Source of the DNA: JACCXG01 sp963750935
Lineage (GTDB): Bacteria; Acidobacteriota; Vicinamibacteria; Vicinamibacterales; 2-12-FULL-66-21
Reading direction: 5' to 3'
Length of the DNA stretch: 64,000 bases
Assembly (NCBI GenBank): GCA_963750935.1
Contig: CAVVSR010000013.1
Location: forward strand, 124,001 to 188,000
Shown here: positions 46,817-55,279 of the stretch, piece after piece
How the letters are laid out: the number at the start of each line of letters is the position of its first letter
Position numbering within the stretch: the stretch's first letter is position 1
Program-made: the position numbers and the translations under genes
Notes under the pieces: generated by a model
The model's input: only the letters and a program-made list of their open reading frames with translations
Database searches by the model: none
Told to the model about the DNA's origin: nothing

Positions 46817-48178
46817 ATGGCCAGAAAGTACCTGATCGAAACCTACGGCTGCCAGATGAACGTCCACGACTCCGAGCGGATGGCCGGGCTGCTGGAGCAG
46901 GCTGGCTACGAGTCCACCCTCGACGATCAGGACGCCGACATCGTCGTCATCAACACGTGCAGCGTTCGCGAGAAGGCAGAAGAAAAGCTCTTCACGCGAC
47001 TCGGCGAGTTCCGGCAGATGGAGCTGGAAACCGGACATCGCCCGATCGTGGCGGTCGCGGGATGCGTGGCGCAGCAGGAAGGGACACAGATCCTCCGGCG
47101 CTCGAAGGACGTCGACGTCATCATCGGGACGCAGAATCTGAAGCGGTTGCCGATGCTCGTACGCCAGGTCGAGGACTCGCCGTTTCGACGCTCACCGGCG
47201 GTCGATCTCGACCCGCTGGGAGACGTCTCGTTCCCGCTCGGCATCGCCCGGCGCAACGACCCGCACAAGGCGTACATCACGATCATCGAGGGCTGCAACG
47301 AGTTCTGCGCGTTCTGCGTGGTGCCGTATACGCGGGGGAACGAGCGCATGCGGCCCGTCGCGGACATCCTGGCGGAAGCCCGCCACGCGGTCGCAACCGG
47401 CGCCCGCGAGATTCAGCTGCTCGGACAAATCGTCAACCACTACCAGGCCCCGGACGACGAGGGGTGTGATTTCGCGACGCTGCTGGAGCGCCTCGACGCC
47501 ATCGACGGTCTGTCGCGCATCCGCTTCGCCAGCCCGCATCCTCGCCACGTCTCGCCGCGACTCATCGACGCGATCCGGTCGGTGCCGAAGGTGTGTCAGC
47601 ACCTGCACCTGCCGGTGCAATCGGGCTCGACCCGGATCCTCACCGCCATGCGGCGGCGTCACAGTCGCGAGGACTACCTGACGCTCGTCGATCGGCTCCG
47701 CACCGCCATCCCGAACCTCGCGCTGTCGACCGATATGATCGTCGGGTTCCCCGGCGAGACCATCGACGACTTCGAGGCCACGCTCTCGCTCACGCGTCAG
47801 GTGCGGTACCACAGCATGTTTTCGTTCAAGTACTCGCCACGACCCAACACGCTGGCCCTGAAGCGGATGCCAGACGATGTGCCCGAGGAGGAGAAGACCC
47901 GGCGGATCGTCGAGCTCCAGGCCCTGCAGAAGGAGATTCAGGGGGAGATTCACCAGCGCGCGGTCGGACAGGTCGTCGACGTCCTGGTGGACGCGCGCAG
48001 CCGCCGGCGGGACTGGGAACTCTCCGGCCGGACGACCGGCAACACCGTCGTCAATTTTGGCGGCGACCCGGAGTCGATCGGGCAGATCGTCCCGGTGCGC
48101 ATCATCGCCGCCAATCCGAACAGTCTGAAGGGGGAAGCCGTGAACGTGCCCGCGCCGGCGCTTCCGGCCCCCGCCTAG
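46817..48178 (+). CDS. miaB: tRNA-2-methylthio-N6-dimethylallyladenosine synthase MiaB
   Basis: Radical-SAM methylthiotransferase acting on i6A37 of tRNA. The 453-residue product has the N-terminal UPF0004 cluster ligands Cys12 (TYGCQMN), Cys48 (NTCSVREKA) and Cys83 (AGCVAQQ). The radical SAM cluster is Cys160-x3-Cys164-x2-Cys167 (GCNEFCAFCVVPYTRG). A C-terminal TRAM domain follows. GCQMN with VVPYTRG points to MiaB and not RimO. The usual GQNVNSY segment reads LGQIVNHY here. Confidence 0.94.
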   Translation: MARKYLIETYGCQMNVHDSERMAGLLEQAGYESTLDDQDADIVVINTCSVREKAEEKLFTRLGEFRQMELETGHRPIVAVAGCVAQQEGTQILRRSKDVDVIIGTQNLKRLPMLVRQVEDSPFRRSPAVDLDPLGDVSFPLGIARRNDPHKAYITIIEGCNEFCAFCVVPYTRGNERMRPVADILAEARHAVATGAREIQLLGQIVNHYQAPDDEGCDFATLLERLDAIDGLSRIRFASPHPRHVSPRLIDAIRSVPKVCQHLHLPVQSGSTRILTAMRRRHSREDYLTLVDRLRTAIPNLALSTDMIVGFPGETIDDFEATLSLTRQVRYHSMFSFKYSPRPNTLALKRMPDDVPEEEKTRRIVELQALQKEIQGEIHQRAVGQVVDVLVDARSRRRDWELSGRTTGNTVVNFGGDPESIGQIVPVRIIAANPNSLKGEAVNVPAPALPAPA

Positions 48179-48213
48179 CCTCAAACCACCACATGGCAGC
48201 CCGGGGACGGACG

Positions 48214-48699
48214 ATGCAGATCGAAATGACAATCAAGGGACTGATGGTGGATCCAATCACCAATCTGCCGATCATCATCCTCCGGGACAAGGATGGGCAG
48301 CGGGTGCTGCCGATCTGGGTCGGCGTCTTCGAGGCCAACGCCATCGCGCTGCAGATCGAAAACGTGACCACGCCGCGTCCGATGACGCACGACCTTCTCC
48401 GGAACGTGATCCACGACCTCAAGGCTGAGATCCGCAAGATCGTCGTCTCGGACCTGAAGGAGAACACGTTCTACGCGCTCATCCATCTCGAGATCAATGG
48501 CGAGCCCCTGGCCGTGGATGCACGCCCCAGCGACGCCATCGCTTTGGCTCTCCGCGCGCGCGCCCCGATCTATGTCGAGGACCGCGTCATCGACAACGCC
48601 AAGACGATCGACTTCACGCCCGACAAGGGCGACGACGAGCGTCTGCAGAAGTGGCTCGAAAGCCTCGATCCCGACGACATGGGCAAGTACAAGATGTAA
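48214..48699 (+). CDS. Bifunctional nuclease family (DUF151) protein
   Basis: A protein of about 161 residues starting MQIEMTIKGLMVDPITN; an ATG at 48193 would add seven residues. Diagnostic DUF151 features are LPIIILRDKDGQRVLPIWVG, EANAIALQIE, RPMTHDLL and the ARPSDAIALALR block. Plant and bacterial members have been reported as dual DNase/RNase enzymes; the role in this organism is unknown. The acidic tail (DPDDMGKYKM) is common in the family. Confidence 0.9.
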   Translation: MQIEMTIKGLMVDPITNLPIIILRDKDGQRVLPIWVGVFEANAIALQIENVTTPRPMTHDLLRNVIHDLKAEIRKIVVSDLKENTFYALIHLEINGEPLAVDARPSDAIALALRARAPIYVEDRVIDNAKTIDFTPDKGDDERLQKWLESLDPDDMGKYKM

Positions 48700-48710
48700 C
48701 GGCCGCGGCG

Positions 48711-48740
48711 CCGGGCGGCACCTCAACCGCCAGCCGGCCG
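48711..48740 (+). terminator. Weak hairpin after the bifunctional-nuclease gene
   Basis: GCCGG/GGC pairs with GCC/CCGGC around a short internal loop, about 12 bp after the stop. No run of T follows, so it is at best a weak or factor-assisted terminator. A TAGAAT -10-like box at 48804-48809 may start parA transcription downstream. Confidence 0.25.
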
Positions 48741-48847
48741 CGGCAAAACCACGCATCTTCGGGCCAGATCCGGCAGTTCTGGTAATTCCGCCGCAGATGG
48801 CACTAGAATGACCCCGGCCTGCGACCCAAGTACCATCCGTTTTTCCG

Positions 48848-49603
48848 ATGATCGTAGCTATCGCCAACCAGAAAGGGGGCGTGGGGAAGACCACGACCGC
48901 CATCAATCTGGCCGCCGCGCTCTCGTTGCGAGGCAAGCCCACGCTGCTCGTCGATCTCGACCCCCAGGCGAACAGCTCCATGTCCTACCTCGACGTGCCG
49001 CAGATCACGCGCAGCGTCTACGACGCGATCATCGAACCCAACGTGGGTTTTGCGGACATCATCCTCCCGTCGACGCAGCCGAACCTGTTCATCGCGCCGT
49101 CCAAGATCGCGCTCGCCAAGCTCGAGTCGAAACTGGTCGGGGAGCTCGACGCCCATTACCGTCTCAAGGATCGCCTCGAGCCTGTCGGCGCCGACTACCC
49201 GAACATCGTCATTGACTGCCCCCCGACGCTGGGGCTGCTGACGGTGAACGCGCTGGTCGCGGCGACGCACCTCCTGATCCCGATCCAGTCCTCGTACTTC
49301 GCGCTCGAGGGCACGGACGATTTACTGGAAACGGTGGAGAAGGTCCGCGGCCGGGCCAACCCGAACCTCCGCATCCTCGGCGTTGTCATCACCATGCACG
49401 ACAAGCGGACCGCGCTGGCCCGGGACATCCGGTCGCAGATCGACCGCGTCTTCGGGTCGAAGGTATTCAAGACGGTCATCACCAAGAGCGTGCGGCTCGA
49501 GGAGAGCCCGGCCTACAAGGAATCCATCTTTTCGTTCGCGCCGGAATCGAGCGGCGCGGCGGAGTATTACCGCCTCTGCGAGGAGGTCATGGACCGTGCC
49601 TAA
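48848..49603 (+). CDS. parA: Chromosome partitioning ATPase ParA (Soj)
   Basis: A 251-residue Walker-type ATPase without N-terminal DNA-binding extension, as in chromosomal Soj. The deviant Walker A is KGGVGKTTTAINLA, with its signature lysine at residue 9. The A' motif is LLVDLDPQANSS, and the B motif region is NIVIDCPPTLGLLTVNAL. ParA-ATP coats the nucleoid and is cleared by ParB-parS. The stop overlaps the parB start by 8 bp. Confidence 0.95.
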   Translation: MIVAIANQKGGVGKTTTAINLAAALSLRGKPTLLVDLDPQANSSMSYLDVPQITRSVYDAIIEPNVGFADIILPSTQPNLFIAPSKIALAKLESKLVGELDAHYRLKDRLEPVGADYPNIVIDCPPTLGLLTVNALVAATHLLIPIQSSYFALEGTDDLLETVEKVRGRANPNLRILGVVITMHDKRTALARDIRSQIDRVFGSKVFKTVITKSVRLEESPAYKESIFSFAPESSGAAEYYRLCEEVMDRA

Positions 49604-50420
49604 GCGAGGACTCCCCGACACCATGCGGATGCGCCACGACTCTCATTACGTCGAGGCGCTCACGAGCTCGGCGGGTGCGCCGATCGGCCGCATGGTTGGT
49701 ATCGATCTCATCGACGCCAATCCAAACCAGCCGCGCCAGGTCATGGGCGACCTCTCGGAGCTGATGGCGTCGATCGCCGAAAAGGGCATCATCGAACCGC
49801 TCATCGTCCGGCAGCGTGGATCGCGGTTTCAGATCGTCGCCGGCGAGCGCCGCTACCAGGCCGCCGTCCAGGTCGGCCTTCGCGAGATCCCGATCGTCAT
49901 CCGCGAGGTCGACGACAACGAGATCGTCGAGATTGCGCTCATCGAGAACATCCAGCGCAAGGACCTGACGCCATTCGAAGAAGCCGAGGCGCTGCAGTCG
50001 CTGGCATCGAAGTGCAAATACACCCACGAGGACATGGCGCGCCGGCTGGGGAAGTCGCGGACGGCGATTACCGAGTCCCTTTCGTTGAATGCGATGCCGG
50101 AGGAGGTCAAAAACCTTTGTCGGCTGGCCGACATTCACTCCAAGTCGTTGCTTTTACAGGTAGTTAGGCAGGGAGACCACCAGAAAATGGTGGCCCTGGT
50201 CGAGAAAATCGCCCGCGAAGGCGGCACGACGCGCGAGGCCGTCCGTCGCGAGACCGCCAAGCCGAAGGTCGGCAGGCCCAAGGCCTATACCTTCAGCTAC
50301 AAGGCGCCCACCAAAGCCTTCAAGCTCCAGCTCCGGTTCACCAAGTCCCGCGTCGAACGCGACGAAGTCATCGAGGCGCTCGAGGCCATCATCAAGGATC
50401 TCCGAAGCGCCAAGGACTAG
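49596..50420 (+). CDS. parB: Chromosome partitioning protein ParB (Spo0J)
   Basis: A 274-residue ParB starting at GTG 49596, with AGGAGG at 49581-49586. The CTP-binding N-terminal domain has LIDANPNQPRQVMGD and IVAGERRYQAAVQVGL, then VEIALIENIQRKDLTPFEEA. The DNA-binding helix-turn-helix is DMARRLGKSRTAITESL. The C-terminal dimerisation part is KLQLRFTKSRVERDEV. Codons 171-198 or so (50105-50190) use several codons rare in this window (CTT, TGT, TTA, GTA, GTT, AGG), and this same segment reappears degenerate downstream. Confidence 0.94.
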   Translation: MPKRGLPDTMRMRHDSHYVEALTSSAGAPIGRMVGIDLIDANPNQPRQVMGDLSELMASIAEKGIIEPLIVRQRGSRFQIVAGERRYQAAVQVGLREIPIVIREVDDNEIVEIALIENIQRKDLTPFEEAEALQSLASKCKYTHEDMARRLGKSRTAITESLSLNAMPEEVKNLCRLADIHSKSLLLQVVRQGDHQKMVALVEKIAREGGTTREAVRRETAKPKVGRPKAYTFSYKAPTKAFKLQLRFTKSRVERDEVIEALEAIIKDLRSAKD

Positions 50421-51122
50421 CACGCCAGGCTCACGAACTGCACCGGCTCGAGAGCCTTGTCCAGAGCCCGCCAGATCAAGAGCCTGAGGGTTCAAGGCTC
50501 CGCACCCGGCTAATCCGACTCTAACCACCGCGCTGTACGGCCGACAGAAGCACCAAAAGACCAAGAATCTCTGTCGGCTGGCCGACATTCGCCACAAGTC
50601 GCTGCTTTTACAGATAGTTAGGCAGCGAACCCACCAGAAATAGCGCCAGGGCTTGGAAATGGGCCCAGCGAAGACGGCACGACCCGGCGATCGAAGCCGT
50701 CCCGCCGCCAAACCGCCAGGCCGATGGCCGCATGTGCAGGGCTGGCGCGCTCGAGCACCTGAAGACCGAACCCTCAGAAGCCGGCGACCGGCATGAAGCC
50801 GGTCCGCGCTTGAGACTCGAGTCGGAGCGCCAGAACCACGAACCACGAAGCAGCGGAACCGGGCTCAGGATCGCGGGAAGAAGAACGGTCGGCGAGCCTC
50901 CCCGAAACCCCTCAATCCGACCTTCGAGTTAACATAACACTCATTATCAGACCCAATGGTTTTCCCCAGTAAATGTGGGCTGTGGAAGGTTCGCGGATGG
51001 TTTTTCGAGGCTCCGCCCTAACCGCCGGCCCGGATCGCGGAAATCGAGGATCGCGGGGCCACGGAACCCGTGGATCGCGCCGGCCGGACCCCGGACTTTG
51101 ATACCCTTCGGATGGACGATTG
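50421..51122 (+). other. 702-bp non-coding stretch between parB and lptFG
   Basis: No convincing coding frame is present. It holds a decayed parB fragment (50566-50720) and a weak inverted repeat, GAGCCTTG with CAAGGCTC, shortly after parB. An AT-rich island lies at about 50928-50992, standing out from the GC-rich surroundings. After that, tandem GGATCGCGG-like phrases (51032-51075) run up to lptFG. Confidence 0.6.
50566..50720 (+). pseudogene. Decayed duplicate of an internal parB segment
   Basis: Bases 50573-50640 match parB 50119-50186 at 60 of 68 positions by direct alignment, with weaker similarity on to about 50720. In the ParB register the copy reads NLCRLADIRHKSLLLQIVRQ and then RTHQK before a stop; the parent reads NLCRLADIHSKSLLLQVVRQ and GDHQK, so 20 of 25 residues are the same. 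Upstream ParB domains are absent. It is a remnant of a local duplication or recombination with another parB. Confidence 0.8.
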
Positions 51123-53516
51123 ATGCGAACGCTTGACCGCTACGTGCTCCGGGAGATCCTGCCGCCGTTCTTCCTGGCGCTCCTGATCTTCACGTTCCTC
51201 CTGGTGCTGCCGCCGGTGATGCAGTACCTCGAGAACCTCCTCGCCAAGGGGGTCACGTGGGGAACGGCTGCCCGGATCCTCTGGACCCTGGTCCCGCAGG
51301 CGCTCGGGCTCACCATCCCGATGGCGGTCCTGGTCGCCATCCTGATCGGCCTCGGACGGATGTCCGCCGACCGCGAGTCGGTGGCGATGCTGGCGTGCGG
51401 GGTCAGCCCGTACCGGCTGCTTCGGCCGATCGGGGCGCTGGCGGTGGCCGGCGCGCTCGCGACCGGCTACGTCATGATCGTCGCCATCCCGGAGGCCAAC
51501 CAGACCTTCCGGGAGATCACCTTCACAGTCGTCGCGCAAAAGGTCGAGACCGACATCCAGCCGCGCGTCTTCTATCAGGACTTTCCGGGCTGGGTGCTCT
51601 ACGCCGGCGAGGAAGCCGACCCGGGCCAGAGCGGCTGGAAGAAGGTCATGGTCGCCGACACCCGTCAGGCGGGTGAGACCACGGTGTTCTTTGCGGAGCG
51701 CGGCCGCCTGGCGGTGGACCGCGTCAAGCGAACGGTCGACCTGGTGCTGACCAACGGCACCAGCTACCGGACCGCCCGCCCGGGCGGACAGCCTGGCCCG
51801 ACCGACATCCACACGTTCCCCGAGCAGGTGCTCGGCCTCAACCCCGACCAGGTCTTCCCGAAGATCAGCATCCAGAAGGGGGTCAACGAGAAGACCATCG
51901 CCGAGCTCAAGGCGGACGGCGAACAGAAGGTGCGCGACGGCCATTCGAAGCACCCGGAGGTGATGGCGATCCAGCAGAGGTTCTCGTTCCCCGTCGCCTG
52001 CCTGGTGTTCGGCGTGATCGGGGTCGCGCTCGGGATGACCGTGGCGCGGGAGAGCAAGCTGGCCGGCTTCGTGGTCGGCACCGGGGTCATCTTCGCCTAC
52101 TACATCGTGATGTTCCTCTGCGAGTCGCTGACCAAGGGGCATTACGTCAACATGTACCTGTCCCGATGGGTGCCGAACATCGTGCTCGGCGCGTTCGGGG
52201 TGGTCGCGCTCATCTGGCGCGCCCGCTACGTCGAGGGCCGGCTTCCCTTCAGGATTCCGGTCGCGATCACCAGGACGCCGCTGCCATGGCTGCGCGGTCG
52301 GTTACAGGGCACCGCCGAGAGGCCGGCCGCTGCGGTTGCGCCGTCGGCGATGCCTGCGCCCGTGACTGCTGGACCGACGCGGCCCCTGGCCACCCGCCGC
52401 ACGCCGGTGCTGGTGATCCGGATTCCGCGGGTTCGCTTCCCCGCTCCCGGCCTCCTCGATCGCTACATCAGCCGCATCTACCTCCGTACCGTCGGGCTGT
52501 CGTTCATGGCGCTGCTCGGCCTGTTCTACATTTCGACGTTCCTCGACAAGTCGGACAAGATCTTCAAGGGCCAGGCCACGGTTGCCGACGTCCTCACGCT
52601 GCTGATCTACATGACGCCCAAGTTCGTGTACTACGTCATCCCGATCGCGGCGCTGCTCAGCGTGCTGGTGACGTTCGGGCTGCTGTCCAGGAACAGCGAG
52701 CTGACGGTGATGAAGGCCTGCGGCGTCAGCCTTTACCGCGCGTCGCTGGCGGTCGTGCTGCTGTCGCTGGTGTTCAGCGGAACGATCTTCGGCCTCGAGC
52801 AGCAGGTGCTGGCGCGGGCCAACCGCAAGGCTGAAGTGATCGACGCCAAGATCCGCGGGCGGACGCCGCGCGTGTTCGACGCGCTCAACCGCCAGTGGGT
52901 GATCGGCCGCGACGGCGCGATCTATCACTACTCGTACTTCAACCCGGAACTGCGCGAGCTGGCGGCGCTGACCATCTTCCAGCCGCGCGAGAAGTCCTGG
53001 AATCTGGAGTCGGCGACCGCCGCCGAAACCGCCGTGTTCGGCCGGAGCTGGACCGGACGGAAAGTGCGGGTCGGGGATTTTTCAGGGCCGACACCGCGCT
53101 GGAGCGACTACGCGGAGCGTCAACTGCCACTCGAAGGACCGGAGTATTTCGAGTCGGAGCAGCCGGTCGCCGAGATGATGACCGTGGTGCAGCTGCGGCG
53201 CTACGTCAGCGAGCTCTCGGCCAGCGGCGTGAACGTCGCGCACCTGGCGGTCGAGCTGCAGCACAAGCTCGCCTTCCCGTTCGTGACGCTGGTCATGACC
53301 CTGCTCGCGATCCCGTTCGGCGTGACCACCGGCCGCCGCGGCGCCCTCTACGCGGTCGGCCTCGGCATCATCCTGGCCCTCGCTTACTGGATCATGACGA
53401 GCCTGTTCGTCGCGCTCGGGAAAGGCGGAATCCTCACCCCGATCCTCGCCGCCTGGACACCCAACATCATCGTCTTGGGCTCCGCCGCGTACGTGTTCCT
53501 GACCGTCAAGACCTAG
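51123..53516 (+). CDS. Fused LptF-LptG LPS export permease
   Basis: A 797-residue protein containing two consecutive YjgP/YjgQ (LptF/LptG) permeases. The first half starts MRTLDRYVLREILPPFFLAL; it has SVAMLACGVSPYRLLRP and the later helices FSFPVACLVFGVIGVALGM. A Pro/Ala-rich linker spans about residues 395-435. The second half begins LLDRYISRIYLRTVGLSFMA; it has SELTVMKACGVSLYRASLA and KLAFPFVTLVMTLLAIPFG. Each half has the 3+3 helices with a periplasmic jellyroll between. LptF and LptG are normally separate proteins of roughly 360 residues. It would pair with LptB (31561-32286). Confidence 0.92.
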   Translation: MRTLDRYVLREILPPFFLALLIFTFLLVLPPVMQYLENLLAKGVTWGTAARILWTLVPQALGLTIPMAVLVAILIGLGRMSADRESVAMLACGVSPYRLLRPIGALAVAGALATGYVMIVAIPEANQTFREITFTVVAQKVETDIQPRVFYQDFPGWVLYAGEEADPGQSGWKKVMVADTRQAGETTVFFAERGRLAVDRVKRTVDLVLTNGTSYRTARPGGQPGPTDIHTFPEQVLGLNPDQVFPKISIQKGVNEKTIAELKADGEQKVRDGHSKHPEVMAIQQRFSFPVACLVFGVIGVALGMTVARESKLAGFVVGTGVIFAYYIVMFLCESLTKGHYVNMYLSRWVPNIVLGAFGVVALIWRARYVEGRLPFRIPVAITRTPLPWLRGRLQGTAERPAAAVAPSAMPAPVTAGPTRPLATRRTPVLVIRIPRVRFPAPGLLDRYISRIYLRTVGLSFMALLGLFYISTFLDKSDKIFKGQATVADVLTLLIYMTPKFVYYVIPIAALLSVLVTFGLLSRNSELTVMKACGVSLYRASLAVVLLSLVFSGTIFGLEQQVLARANRKAEVIDAKIRGRTPRVFDALNRQWVIGRDGAIYHYSYFNPELRELAALTIFQPREKSWNLESATAAETAVFGRSWTGRKVRVGDFSGPTPRWSDYAERQLPLEGPEYFESEQPVAEMMTVVQLRRYVSELSASGVNVAHLAVELQHKLAFPFVTLVMTLLAIPFGVTTGRRGALYAVGLGIILALAYWIMTSLFVALGKGGILTPILAAWTPNIIVLGSAAYVFLTVKT

Positions 53517-53523
53517 CCAATTC

Positions 53524-55248
53524 TTACGGGATCCGGACGAACGCCACGTCGCGCAAGGTGAAAGAACCTTGCGCGCCTGGCGCCGCGTTGGTGAGATCGA
53601 CGACGAAGAGGAGCGAGGTGACGCGGCCTGGGGAGGGCATCGGCACGCGCTGGCGAGGCTGGTGCGGGATGTCGTTGGAGCCGAGGTGCCGCAGCTTCGC
53701 GAATGGCACGATCAGCCGCCGCACGTCAGGGTCGACGAAGACCGATCGCCCCCACCGTCCATGCTGGTCCTGAGCGAACCGCAGCTGCGCCGACACCCGC
53801 AGCGGCCGGGTTGCGGACGCCTCCAGCACAATCGCGTTCGCGTCCGTCGGGACGTCGCGAACGTCCACGGCCAGCGCGGCGAACTGACTGGACCTCGACT
53901 CGCCCTTCAGCGCAAACGTCAGCGTTCCACCGGACGGCTCGAGCGCCAAGGTGCCGGTGGAGCCGGGGTCCGATTCGACTCTCCACGTGGAGATGACGCC
54001 AGGAAGCGGCGCGGGGTCGGGAACGATCCCGGGGGCCGCAGCCGAGGCGAACCGGTAAATGGGGTTGCTCACCAGCCAGGGGACCGGAGGCCTGCCCGGC
54101 GCGCCCGGAAGGTTGACCTCGACGCGGTAGGAGCCCGGCAACGACGACTCGTGATCGAGGACTCCTCCACCGGCTTCCGCGATGGCCCGCCCGTCTCGAA
54201 GCAGGGACGTCACGGCTCCTGACGGAACCGCGGCGCGGATGGTGAAACGCGCCGGTCCGGAGCCCGGCGGCAAACTCTCCCCCATCACCGCGGCCGCTTC
54301 CCCAACCGACGCGCGGAATTCGAGCGCAGCCGGCGAGGCGATCGCGTCGATCGCCGTGAACACGGCGCCCGATCGAAGGGCCTCGATCACCGTCGTCGCA
54401 TCGGCTGCGGCGTCCCGGCCCAGCGGACGCGGCACGCTCACGTAGTTTGAGAATGTCCGGAAGCTCGCTTCATAGGACGGGACATGGACGCGACGGCCGC
54501 GGGAGTCGCCGGTCTCGGCGCCGAGGCCACCATGTGCGTCGTGACCGGCCAGCCCGACGATCCGTCTCGCCGAGGTAAGGTCGTCCCAGCGCCGCAAGGC
54601 GCCGACCGGGCGATCGAGCAGACTCGCGAGCGCTCCCGGCGGTCTCCACAAATAGTCGATCAGCGCGCGCGACAGCCGCGGCCATCCCTCGTCGCGCCAC
54701 TCGCTGTCGGCGTTGAGCCACTCGACACCGTCGAGCGGCGCATCCCAGTTCCACCACGCCAACTCCTCGCGCGACGAGACGGGATGCGCGACGAGGCCGA
54801 AGCCGCCGAGCCGCGCCACGTCCTCCGCGACCGCGTCGCCGTCGCCGCCCAGCGGATACGGAGGGTCGGCGATGCCGATGCCGATGTAGTGCCCGTCGTT
54901 GGTGCTGATCTCCACGCCGTCGAGGCACAGGACGCCGTCGATGTACTCGGGTGGATCCGGCGGCGGCACGCCGGTGCCGTGATCGGTGAAGACCGCGAAG
55001 TCGAGGCCAGCGCGAGCCGCGGCCGATGCGACCTCGCGCTTCGTCAGCGCGCCGTCCGACCGCGTGGTGTGGATGTGGATCGCTCCGCGCACGGCGATCC
55101 CGCGCGGAGATGACTGAGGGATGTTCACGTCGAGCGGCCGCGCCGGCCCGGTCGCAAAAACAACGACGGCGGCCACGAAGGCCGCCGTCGTCAGGAATAT
55201 CAACGTGCGTCTGGGGAAGCTCACTGCCGCCGAATGCAATGCGTCCAT
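53524..55248 (-). CDS. Membrane-anchored PHP-domain (polymerase/histidinol phosphatase-like) protein
   Basis: A 574-residue protein with an N-terminal helix (TLIFLTTAAFVAAVVVFAT). A PHP metallohydrolase domain follows: AIHIHTTRSDG, AVFTDHGTG, CLDGVEIST, GLVAHPVSSREE and GLAGHDAHGG supply the clustered His/Asp metal ligands. The C-terminal 250 residues are beta-rich with no motif I recognise. PHP proteins hydrolyse phosphoesters, but the substrate cannot be inferred. It converges with lptFG, leaving only 7 bp between the stops, and lies 31 bp downstream of metK on the same strand. Confidence 0.8.
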   Translation of the reverse strand: MDALHSAAVSFPRRTLIFLTTAAFVAAVVVFATGPARPLDVNIPQSSPRGIAVRGAIHIHTTRSDGALTKREVASAAARAGLDFAVFTDHGTGVPPPDPPEYIDGVLCLDGVEISTNDGHYIGIGIADPPYPLGGDGDAVAEDVARLGGFGLVAHPVSSREELAWWNWDAPLDGVEWLNADSEWRDEGWPRLSRALIDYLWRPPGALASLLDRPVGALRRWDDLTSARRIVGLAGHDAHGGLGAETGDSRGRRVHVPSYEASFRTFSNYVSVPRPLGRDAAADATTVIEALRSGAVFTAIDAIASPAALEFRASVGEAAAVMGESLPPGSGPARFTIRAAVPSGAVTSLLRDGRAIAEAGGGVLDHESSLPGSYRVEVNLPGAPGRPPVPWLVSNPIYRFASAAAPGIVPDPAPLPGVISTWRVESDPGSTGTLALEPSGGTLTFALKGESRSSQFAALAVDVRDVPTDANAIVLEASATRPLRVSAQLRFAQDQHGRWGRSVFVDPDVRRLIVPFAKLRHLGSNDIPHQPRQRVPMPSPGRVTSLLFVVDLTNAAPGAQGSFTLRDVAFVRIP

Positions 55249-55279
55249 TCGATCGGCAGCAGCACTGGCTGGAGCGGCG

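Noticed and set aside
50163..50169. GTTAGGC, an integron attC core-like heptamer, in parB and again in its decayed copy (50617-50623)
   Set aside because: No complementary RYYYAAC partner at suitable distance and no integrase; the repeat is explained by the parB duplication.
50488..50530. tRNA-like GGGTTCAAGGCTCC phrase
   Set aside because: Only a vague T-arm resemblance; no acceptor, D or anticodon stems can be formed around it.
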